NCBI GenBank assembly: GCA_937952345.1
Contig: CALFYN010000135.1
Coordinates: 1-8,488 of the forward strand
Direction of reading: 5' to 3'
From: an uncultured Acidobacteriota bacterium
GTDB taxonomy: Bacteria > Acidobacteriota > Terriglobia > Bryobacterales > Bryobacteraceae
Length of the DNA stretch: 8,488 nucleotides
Part shown: positions 1-6,067 of the stretch, one piece after another
How the letters are laid out: each line of letters begins with the position of its first letter
How positions within the stretch are numbered: position 1 is the first letter of the stretch
Made by a program: the position numbers and the translations under genes
Notes under the pieces: generated by a model
What the model was told of the DNA's origin: nothing
Seen by the model: the letters and a program-made list of their open reading frames with translations, nothing else
The model's database searches: none

Positions 1-582
1 CGCTTCTCCGGACAGGTGCAGGTGCTGGAAGAGACAACCAGGAACATGATTCTCGCCATCAGCCTTGCCTCCATCTTCATGTACATGGTGCTGGCGGCGC
101 AGTTTGAAAGTCTCATCCACCCGTTCATCATTCTCACCACACTTCCCCTTTCCATCCCCTTTGCCTTGCTGTCTCTGATCGCAACCGGCCGTACGCTGAA
201 CCTGTTCAGTGCGCTTGGTGTGTTGCTGCTGCTCGGCATCGTGAAAAAGAACGGCATCCTGCAGATTGATTACATGAACCGCTTGCTCAGCGAAGGGCAT
301 CCTTTGCGGGAGGCCATTCTCGAAGCGAATCGCGTGCGGCTGCGCCCCATTCTAATGACGACGTTCTCCATCGTCGCCGGGCTTCTTCCGACCGCCGTGG
401 GCGTGGGCGCCGGCGCATCGCAGCGCTCGGCCATCGCCATCACCATCATTGGTGGCCAGTTGCTATGCCTGCTTCTCACGCTGGTGGTGGTGCCGGTTGG
501 ATACTCGTTCGTGGAAGAGATGCGCGAGTGGTTCAAGCACCGGCGCCAGGCGCCCGTGCATGCTCCTGCGACGGGCGATTGA
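1..582 (+). CDS. RND (HAE1/AcrB-like) efflux permease, C-terminal fragment
   Basis: This is the 3' end of an inner-membrane resistance-nodulation-division pump, which exports drugs or other amphiphiles in exchange for protons and works with a periplasmic adaptor and an outer-membrane channel. The frame is open from base 1, so the start lies outside the window; about 193 residues are visible, against roughly 1040 for the family. Five hydrophobic segments can be read, matching TM8 to TM12. The motif GIVKKNGILQID aligns with the AcrB TM10 motif GLSAKNAIL, and its second lysine (codon 247-249) sits where the proton-relay Lys940 of AcrB lies. RLRPILMTTFSIVAGLLP and VVVPVGYSFVEE are also typical of the family. 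The protein ends in a short basic cytoplasmic tail. The substrate cannot be inferred, and the adaptor gene must lie upstream if it is present. Family assignment is firm; subtype is less so. Confidence 0.95.
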   Translation, partial: RFSGQVQVLEETTRNMILAISLASIFMYMVLAAQFESLIHPFIILTTLPLSIPFALLSLIATGRTLNLFSALGVLLLLGIVKKNGILQIDYMNRLLSEGHPLREAILEANRVRLRPILMTTFSIVAGLLPTAVGVGAGASQRSAIAITIIGGQLLCLLLTLVVVPVGYSFVEEMREWFKHRRQAPVHAPATGD

Positions 583-625
583 TGCAGCGGCCTTTTGCCA
601 TTCGGTTCACCGCGAAAAGAAGACC

Positions 626-654
626 CTGAAATCGAATTTCGATTCGACTATAAT
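626..654 (+). promoter_or_regulatory. Sigma70-type promoter of the Oar-like receptor gene
   Basis: A perfect -10 hexamer TATAAT lies at 649-654. Seventeen bases upstream, CTGAAA at 626-631 matches the -35 consensus TTGACA at four of six positions. Transcription would start near 661, giving a leader of about 26 bases that contains the ribosome binding site. This stands out as AT-rich in a GC-rich window. The -10 box lies inside an inverted repeat (separate entry), which suggests the promoter is controlled. The call rests on the motif and its position only. Confidence 0.65.
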
Positions 655-659
655 CGAAT
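631..659. promoter_or_regulatory. Nested inverted repeats over the promoter, candidate operator
   Basis: Two perfect 6-base inverted repeats overlap each other. ATCGAA (631-636) and TTCGAT (638-643) are separated by one base; ATTCGA (642-647) and TCGAAT (654-659) are separated by CTATAA. The TATAAT box (649-654) occupies the spacer and first base of the right arm of the second repeat. A dimeric regulator bound here would block RNA polymerase. The arms all share a TCGA-centred core, so a regulator recognising that half-site is plausible; no regulator gene is visible in the window. Confidence 0.45.
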
Positions 660-672
660 GACTGTCCGCAGC

Positions 673-678
673 AGGAGG
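673..678 (+). promoter_or_regulatory. Strong Shine-Dalgarno, decides the TTG start
   Basis: AGGAGG lies eight bases before the TTG at 687. The next candidate, ATG at 699, would be 20 bases away, too far for normal initiation. This spacing is why the receptor is annotated from TTG. No other gene start in the window has a comparable ribosome binding site. Confidence 0.75.
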
Positions 679-686
679 TCATTCCC

Positions 687-3600
687 TTGTCTTTTCGCAT
701 GCTACTGCTCCTGTGCCTCGCTATGGGTGCGAGGCTGGATGCGCAGAACGCCACGGCTACAGTAACGGGTACCGTGGCCGATACGGCCGATGCCGTGATA
801 CCGGAAGTTACCATTCGCATCCGCAACACGGATTCGAATCAGACCCGCGAAATACAGTCCGGGCCGCAGGGTGAGTTCACGCTGACCAATCTCGCGCCCG
901 GTCCCTACGAGATTTCCGCCGAACATGCCGGTTTTCGTGCCTTTCGCAAGACCGGCATCATTCTGGAACTGGGCCAGGTGCTGCGTGAAGAAATCAAGCT
1001 GCAGATTGGCTCGGTGACGGAATCAGTCAGTGTCACCGCCGACATCGCGCTGATCAACACCGAAACCGGCGCGATTAAAGGCGACGTCATCACCCAGCAG
1101 GAAATTAACGACATGCCGCTCGATGGACGCGACTTCACCGATCTGGCGTTCCTCGTGCCCGGGGTCGTGCCGATGGCGCAAGGGGGCCAGGGCTCAGGTT
1201 TGAATGTCAACGGCGCGCGCTCCGATTCCACCAACTACACCGTCGATGGTTTCAACAACCGCAATCCGCGCGGTGCCGCTGCTCAAGTGCGTCCGAACGT
1301 CAGCGCCATGCAGGAGTTCAAGATGGAAGTGTCCGGGTTTTCCGCCGAGACCGGGCGCATGGCGGGTGGCGTGATCAACATGGTGCTCAAATCCGGCACC
1401 AACAAGTATCACGGCGATATCTTCGAGTACATTCGCAACGATATCTTCGACGCCCGCACGTTCTTCGATGTCACCAAGCAGCCGCTGCGGCGCAATCAAT
1501 TCGGCGCGACACTGCACGGGCCAGTTCGCATTCCGCGCTTGTACAACGGCAGGGACCGCACGTTTTTCCTGTTCAGTTGGGAATCCTACCGCGAGGTGCT
1601 CGGACAGACACAACTCGGGCGCGTGCCCACGGTGCTGGAACGCAACGGCGACTTCTCGCAATCGCGCGTCCCCATCACCCAGGCGCAACTGTATCTCCGC
1701 GATCCGCTGATGACGGGAAACTGCACGGCAACCGTGAAAACCGCTTGCTTTCCGGGCAATCGCATTCCGGCCAGCCGGTTTCATCCCATTTCGCTCAAGT
1801 TGATGCAGTATTATCCCCTGCCCAATCGCGGCGATCAGGCCAACAACTATCAGACCACCGCGAAAGACTACGACCGCTGGAACAGTTTCATGGGCAAGGT
1901 CGACCAGCGCTTCAACACGAGCAATATTGTTGCGTTCCGCTATCAGATGCGCACTGCCGACAATACCACTCCTTTCGCCGGTAGCGGCCTCGCCCAGTGG
2001 CCCACTTATGTCGACGATGCCCGGTCGTTGCTGGGGCTTGACTACACTCATATGTTCAGCCCCACGCTGCTCACGGAGTTCCGCGCCGGCTTCAGCCGCA
2101 ACGCCACCATCGAACACGAGAAGTTCCAGGGACAGGACATCGCTGGGCAACTGGGCATTACCGGCACCACGAAAGACCCGTATCTGATGGGCTTCCCGCT
2201 GTTCACCGTGCAGGACTACCTGCCCATCGGCGCCGCCGCCGCGCAACCCGTGGAGTATCACGTCACCACATTGCTGTGGAGCAACAAGTACACATGGGTG
2301 AAGAACAAGCACGTCCTCAAATGGGGCGTCGATTTCGAGCGCGTCCGCTTCAACCAGCCCTTCCTGAACAACTCCCGTGGCACTTTCAATTTCCAGCGCA
2401 ATTGGACCAATCACTCCGTGGCCGACATGCTGCTTGGCATGCTGCAGAGCACGACGCGGACCACCGAGCCAACGCGATCCTATGTCCGCTCCTTCAGCAT
2501 GGGGGCTTTCTTCAATGATGACTTCAAAATTTCGCGTTCTCTCACATTGAACCTCGGCATGCGCTACGAACTCGACATGCCTCCCGTGGACCGCTATGAT
2601 CGCGCATCGAACTTCGTGGCGGAGTTCGGCAAGATCGTCATCGCCGACGACCGCGCACTCCCCAACCTGCAGGCGCGTCTCGCCCAGTACAACATTCAGA
2701 ACAAGGTGGTGCTGGCCAAAGACGTTGGCTATCCGCGCTCGTTGGTTTATGCCGACAAAGTGAACCTGGCGCCGCGTGTGGGCTTTGCCTGGCGCATGCC
2801 CGGCAAAAAGACTACGGTATTCCGCGGAGGCTACGGCATCTTCTATACAGGCCACTTGTTGAACCCGATCAAGGACAGCCTGATGACGGGATTTCCGTTC
2901 TCCGTCAACCAGACTTTTTCGCGGCTCGCCACCGACCCCAGTCTCGTTACACTATCGAATCCCTTCCCCGACATACGTGCCACCGAGGGTAATTCCACGA
3001 ACTCGAACGGCTACGATCCACACCCGCCGCTCGGCTATCTGCAGAGCTATAGCCTCACCATCGAGCGGGAACTGGGCGCGGGCATGGCCCTCGAAACGGC
3101 TTATGTCGGGTCGAAAGGCACTCACCTCGGGCGCCGCTACGATCTCAATCAGCCGATTCGGTCGCTGGAAAATTACCAGGCCAACATCGCGTTTCCGCGA
3201 CCCATCAGCGGCATCAACACGATCAACTACTATTCCTTTGGTTCGAATTCGAACTTCAACGCCGGCCAGATCTCCTTGCGCCGCCGCAGCCGTGGAATGT
3301 TCTTCCGCGCCAACTACACCTTTGGAAAATCCATCGACGATGCATCGCAGTTGAATGGCAACTCCGCAGGGGGCTTTGCCAATGCGCAGAACTCACAGGA
3401 TCTGAAGAGTGAGCGTGGCCGCTCCGACTTCGACCGCCGCCATGTATTGACGGGCGTCTTCTCCACACCGCTACCGTTCGGACGCGGACGTGCCTTCCTT
3501 TCGCAACTGCGCGGCTGGCGCAATGGATTGCTGGGCGGATGGACCATGTCGGGCAGCGCCACCTACTACAGCGGACAGGCTTTCACCATCACCACATCCG

Positions 3601-4049
3601 GCACCGATGCCAACCTCGGCGAATCGCTGCGGCCCAATCGCATCGGCACCGGCATCCAGCCCGATATCCCGGGCGCCGGCCGCCGCGGTGTGGATTATCC
3701 CTGGTTCAAGCTCGACGACTTCGAACGTGTTCCGCGCTGCGCCGCCAGAACCCTCTGCGAACCGAGCCCGAACGGATTCACTCCGTTCTCTTTTGGAAAC
3801 GCCGGGCGCAACATACTCGACGGGCCTGCGCAGCACTTCACGAATCTTGCTCTTCTCAAGAACGCGCGTTTTGAGGGTGGCAAGAATCTGCAGTTCCGCT
3901 ATGAGTTGTTCAACATCATGAACCACGCCAACTTCCAACTGCCGAATCGTGAGTTCAATTCGCTCACTGGTGGCTTCATCAAAGGCGTCAACGACCGCGG
4001 CCGCGGTGGCCCGCGCGTGATGCAGGTGGCTCTGAAGTTCGAGTTTTGA
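687..4049 (+). CDS. Oar-like TonB-dependent outer-membrane receptor with N-terminal carboxypeptidase-regulatory-like domain
   Basis: This is a complete 1120-residue outer-membrane transporter of the Oar-like class, powered through TonB/ExbBD. Residues 1-19 form a signal peptide (basic start, LLLLCLAMG core, cleavage probably after LDA). Residues about 21-105 form a CarboxypepD_reg/transthyretin-like beta domain (TVTGTVADTADAVIPEV; GEFTLTNLAPGPYEI). The plug follows at about 118-245 (MPLDGRDFTDLAFLVPGV; LNVNGARSDSTNYTVDG; SAETGRMAGG; KSGTNKYHG). The rest is a large beta barrel carrying family landmarks (FPGNRIPASR, YYPLPN, FRYELFNIMNHANF) and ending in phenylalanine, as expected for BAM-dependent assembly. 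Two close cysteine pairs (C346/C354, C1018/C1024) may be loop disulfides. TTG start is chosen from the AGGAGG spacing; ATG at 699 is the alternative. In Myxococcus, Oar is needed for secretion of the protease PopC; most acidobacterial members have unknown cargo, often guessed to be glycans or peptides. It has its own promoter, so it is probably not in an operon with the upstream pump. Confidence 0.93.
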   Translation: MSFRMLLLLCLAMGARLDAQNATATVTGTVADTADAVIPEVTIRIRNTDSNQTREIQSGPQGEFTLTNLAPGPYEISAEHAGFRAFRKTGIILELGQVLREEIKLQIGSVTESVSVTADIALINTETGAIKGDVITQQEINDMPLDGRDFTDLAFLVPGVVPMAQGGQGSGLNVNGARSDSTNYTVDGFNNRNPRGAAAQVRPNVSAMQEFKMEVSGFSAETGRMAGGVINMVLKSGTNKYHGDIFEYIRNDIFDARTFFDVTKQPLRRNQFGATLHGPVRIPRLYNGRDRTFFLFSWESYREVLGQTQLGRVPTVLERNGDFSQSRVPITQAQLYLRDPLMTGNCTATVKTACFPGNRIPASRFHPISLKLMQYYPLPNRGDQANNYQTTAKDYDRWNSFMGKVDQRFNTSNIVAFRYQMRTADNTTPFAGSGLAQWPTYVDDARSLLGLDYTHMFSPTLLTEFRAGFSRNATIEHEKFQGQDIAGQLGITGTTKDPYLMGFPLFTVQDYLPIGAAAAQPVEYHVTTLLWSNKYTWVKNKHVLKWGVDFERVRFNQPFLNNSRGTFNFQRNWTNHSVADMLLGMLQSTTRTTEPTRSYVRSFSMGAFFNDDFKISRSLTLNLGMRYELDMPPVDRYDRASNFVAEFGKIVIADDRALPNLQARLAQYNIQNKVVLAKDVGYPRSLVYADKVNLAPRVGFAWRMPGKKTTVFRGGYGIFYTGHLLNPIKDSLMTGFPFSVNQTFSRLATDPSLVTLSNPFPDIRATEGNSTNSNGYDPHPPLGYLQSYSLTIERELGAGMALETAYVGSKGTHLGRRYDLNQPIRSLENYQANIAFPRPISGINTINYYSFGSNSNFNAGQISLRRRSRGMFFRANYTFGKSIDDASQLNGNSAGGFANAQNSQDLKSERGRSDFDRRHVLTGVFSTPLPFGRGRAFLSQLRGWRNGLLGGWTMSGSATYYSGQAFTITTSGTDANLGESLRPNRIGTGIQPDIPGAGRRGVDYPWFKLDDFERVPRCAARTLCEPSPNGFTPFSFGNAGRNILDGPAQHFTNLALLKNARFEGGKNLQFRYELFNIMNHANFQLPNREFNSLTGGFIKGVNDRGRGGPRVMQVALKFEF

Positions 4050-4098
4050 GACGGAACCATCCTGCCCGCGCCGAAACGAACGATCCTGCGATGCGTGG

Positions 4099-4104
4099 TA
4101 TCAT
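4099..4104 (+). promoter_or_regulatory. Possible -10 element upstream of the AraD1-family gene
   Basis: TATCAT matches the -10 consensus at five of six positions and lies in the 70-base gap after the receptor gene. Transcription from it would begin near 4111, giving a leader of only about nine bases. I see no convincing -35 hexamer at the right distance, and no rho-independent terminator in the gap, so read-through from the receptor gene is also possible. Weak call. Confidence 0.25.
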
Positions 4105-4119
4105 TCGATTCGTCTCACT

Positions 4120-5115
4120 ATGACAGGCCTCGTACAGCTTCAAAAGAATGATACCCGCGTGGTGGCGATGGTTGCCGGCAATCAACTGCTTGTCATCCCT
4201 TCGGCACGCAGCGTTTACGATCTGGCAATGCAGGCCATCGCCAAGGGGATCCGATTGTTTGAGTTGATCCGCGATGTCACGGCCTCGGGCACAGTATTGT
4301 ATGACGAGGTCTACGAGGGCAAAAGCGATTGGCGGCTATTGCCTGCGTTCGATCACCCCACCGATCCCGCGCGCTGCTTCGTAACCGGGACAGGTCTGAC
4401 GCACAAAGCCAGCGTCGACAACCGCAACGCCATGCATGCCGAGAAGACGCATCTCACCGACAGCATGCGCATGTACCAGTGGGGACTGGAAGGTGGACGG
4501 CCCCCGGCCGGTGAGATCGGCGTATCGCCAGAGTGGTTCTACAAAGGCAACGGCACGATCCTCCGCGCCCACAACGAGCCGATCGGCGTGCCGGCCTTCG
4601 CCGAAGATGGCGGCGAGGAAGCGGAGATTGCCGGCATCTATGTCATCGATGACGCCGGGAATCCGCGGCGCGTTGGCATGACGCAAGGCAATGAGTTCTC
4701 CGACCATGTTTTCGAGAAGAGAAACTATCTCTACCTGGCCAGTTCCAAGCTGCGCGAATGCTCCATCGGTCCGGAGTTGATGCTCGATCCGGATTTCTAC
4801 ATCGTACGCGGGCACGCCCGTGTGCGCCGCGGCGGCGCCGTGTTGTGGGAGAAAGAGATCCGCAGCGGCGAATCGAACATGTGCCACACGCTCGAGAATC
4901 TCGAACATCACCACTTCAAGTTTCCCCTGCACCGGCGGCCCGGCGATGTGCACATCCACTTCTTCGGAGCGAGTGCGTTCAGCTTCGGCGATCAGGTGCA
5001 GTTGGAAGCGGGCGATGTGATGGAAGTGAACTTTCCGGCGTATGGAAAACCACTGCGCAATCCGCTTCGCGTCGACCCCGGTCCGGCGAAACTGGTGCGC
5101 GTCATTCCGCTCTGA
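4120..5115 (+). CDS. AraD1/GguC family protein (FAH-fold-like sugar-acid enzyme)
   Basis: This complete 331-residue cytosolic protein matches the AraD1/GguC family end to end, at its usual length. Recognisable blocks in order are: SVYDLAMQAI (31-40), WRLLPAFDHP (71-80), VTGTGLTH (88-95), TDSMRMYQWGLEGGRP (113-128), GEIGVSPEWFYKG (131-143), DGGEEAEIAGIY (163-174), GNEFSDH (190-196), SSKLRECSIGPEL (208-220) and LEHHHFKFPLHRRPGDVHIHFFG (261-283, shown in part as landmarks LEHHH and RRPGDVH). The order PxWFxK, ExE, GNxxS, K, GP resembles fumarylacetoacetate-hydrolase enzymes, where the acidic residues bind a divalent metal; equating E167/E169 and K210 with those sites is my inference. Family members often accompany pentose or galactose transport and oxidative sugar-acid degradation, and may act on 2-keto-3-deoxy sugar acids; the exact reaction here is not proven. 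ATG at 4120 is the only upstream start in frame, yet no Shine-Dalgarno precedes it. No other sugar-catabolism gene is in the window. Confidence 0.88.
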   Translation: MTGLVQLQKNDTRVVAMVAGNQLLVIPSARSVYDLAMQAIAKGIRLFELIRDVTASGTVLYDEVYEGKSDWRLLPAFDHPTDPARCFVTGTGLTHKASVDNRNAMHAEKTHLTDSMRMYQWGLEGGRPPAGEIGVSPEWFYKGNGTILRAHNEPIGVPAFAEDGGEEAEIAGIYVIDDAGNPRRVGMTQGNEFSDHVFEKRNYLYLASSKLRECSIGPELMLDPDFYIVRGHARVRRGGAVLWEKEIRSGESNMCHTLENLEHHHFKFPLHRRPGDVHIHFFGASAFSFGDQVQLEAGDVMEVNFPAYGKPLRNPLRVDPGPAKLVRVIPL

Positions 5116-5596
5116 ACCGGCGCCGTAGCGCCATGAGGGAGTCCGGCGTCATCGGGCGCCCATCCCAGCCCGCCAGAACCGTTTCCACATCCACTAACGT
5201 TACCGACTGCACCTCTTCCACCTGCGGGACGATCGGGCCGTCCCAAACGCACGAAAAGGCGCGCCCCCAGCACTTGCCTGCGCCTTCGAAATAGAAGTCG
5301 AACCATGGCTCCAGCGGCACTCCACGGATTCCCATCTCTTCTTCCAGTTCGCGAACCGCCGATTCCTCATAGCTCTCGCCGTCCAGCACGACACCGCCTG
5401 CCGCCAAGTCCCAGTAGGACGGATACACATCCTTAGTGGCCGTCCGATGTTGCACGTAGAGTTGTCCCGCCGAATGGAAGACAAACACGTAGCTGGCGCG
5501 ATGCAGCAGGTTCTGGGCCCGCATCTCATGCCGAGGCACGGCCCCGGTCACGCGGTTTTCCGCGTCCACCAGCGCCACCATCTCATCGCGTGCCAT
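5102..5596 (-). CDS. YfcD-like Nudix hydrolase
   Basis: A complete 164-residue cytosolic Nudix enzyme, a family that hydrolyses nucleoside diphosphates linked to another group with Mg2+ or Mn2+. A perfect Nudix box, G-x5-E-x7-REUxEExGU, spans residues 68-90 (GGVVLDGESYEE then REleEEMGI). The whole architecture resembles E. coli YfcD: an N-terminal VDAENRVTGAVPRHEMRAQ, then LHRASYVFVF, a Q-H/R-R-T-x-T-K-D strand, the Nudix box, and a C-terminal TPDSLMAL. IPP-isomerase-type proteins share this layout, but substrate is not predictable. The start is ATG at 5594-5596; the frame stays open for another 148 codons upstream, but that stretch covers the neighbouring membrane-protein gene and has no family similarity. 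The start follows the upstream stop by two bases (TAG CA ATG) and lacks a Shine-Dalgarno, suggesting translational coupling. Its tail overlaps the AraD1 gene by 14 bases, convergently. Confidence 0.92.
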   Translation of the reverse strand: MARDEMVALVDAENRVTGAVPRHEMRAQNLLHRASYVFVFHSAGQLYVQHRTATKDVYPSYWDLAAGGVVLDGESYEESAVRELEEEMGIRGVPLEPWFDFYFEGAGKCWGRAFSCVWDGPIVPQVEEVQSVTLVDVETVLAGWDGRPMTPDSLMALRRRFRAE

Positions 5597-5598
5597 TG

Positions 5599-6063
5599 CT
5601 ATGCGGGCTTGAAATACAACACCAGTCCGGCGCCCAGCGATGCCAGTACATAGCCCAGCCACAGCAGCGGATTCGGGCTCTCCTTCGGCGGGTGCGTGAC
5701 CATCGAAACCAACACGTTGATCAACGGAGCCAGGCCGAAGACCAGAGGCATCACATAAGCCGGTGTGCCGCCGTTTCGAAAGGCGAAGATGATGAACACC
5801 GCACCCAGTGCGCCCAGCACACCGGCCCCGGTCGCCATGGTCGTGCCGCCCGCGCTGAATCCGTTCAATTGTCCCTGCGATGCCAGCATTCCCACCGGCA
5901 CCAGTACTCCTACCAGGAAGTAGGCCACGCCTACGCACAGCAAGGCTCGCATCGGATTGCCCAATGCCACCTGTCCCTTGTGCAGAGATGGCCCGTACAT
6001 GCCCCATGCCAGTGCCGCGCCCAGCGCAAATGCCACCCAAAGCATAGATTTCTTTCGCTCCAT
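5599..6063 (-). CDS. Small five-helix EamA/DMT-like membrane protein
   Basis: A 154-residue integral inner-membrane protein. Hydrophobic segments lie at about 7-24, 39-60, 76-95, 101-122 and 132-151, separated by short polar loops. The start AALAWGMYGPSLHKG and the stretch FRNGGTPAYVMPLVFGLAPLINVL resemble one EamA domain of the drug/metabolite transporter superfamily; common members have two such domains and about 300 residues, so this is a single-domain version that might work as a dimer (inference). I do not recognise a named family or a substrate. ATG at 6061-6063 follows the receptor stop by four bases (TAA CAAC ATG) and the next gene starts two bases after its own stop, so it is the middle gene of a likely three-gene transcript. 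No Shine-Dalgarno is evident, consistent with coupled translation. The same frame order, charge pattern and length argue for a real gene, not a shadow. Confidence 0.8.
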   Translation of the reverse strand: MERKKSMLWVAFALGAALAWGMYGPSLHKGQVALGNPMRALLCVGVAYFLVGVLVPVGMLASQGQLNGFSAGGTTMATGAGVLGALGAVFIIFAFRNGGTPAYVMPLVFGLAPLINVLVSMVTHPPKESPNPLLWLGYVLASLGAGLVLYFKPA

Positions 6064-6067
6064 GTTG

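Noticed and set aside
588..616. Possible terminator after the RND gene
   Set aside because: Only short imperfect stems (GGC/GCC; TTCGGT against ACCGCGAA) can be drawn, and no T-run follows on the + strand.
831..840. Palindrome GATTCGAATC, resembling the promoter repeats
   Set aside because: It is within coding sequence (an Asp-Ser-Asn stretch). It could be a secondary operator, but nothing beyond similarity supports that.
1194..2855. A 553-codon open frame on the - strand within the first receptor gene
   Set aside because: It is exactly antisense to a well-conserved receptor, shows low-complexity His/Ala/Val/Gly-rich composition and no recognisable domain. Long antisense frames are common opposite GC-rich genes.
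3241..3254. Perfect 14-base palindrome GTTCGAATTCGAAC
   Set aside because: It lies inside the receptor gene and results from the codons for a Ser-Asn-Ser-Asn run; a regulatory role mid-gene is unlikely.
5597..6040. Upstream extension of the Nudix reading frame by 148 codons
   Set aside because: The extension is Gly/Arg-rich, has no family similarity and overlaps the membrane-protein gene in another frame. The Nudix similarity begins close to the ATG at 5596.
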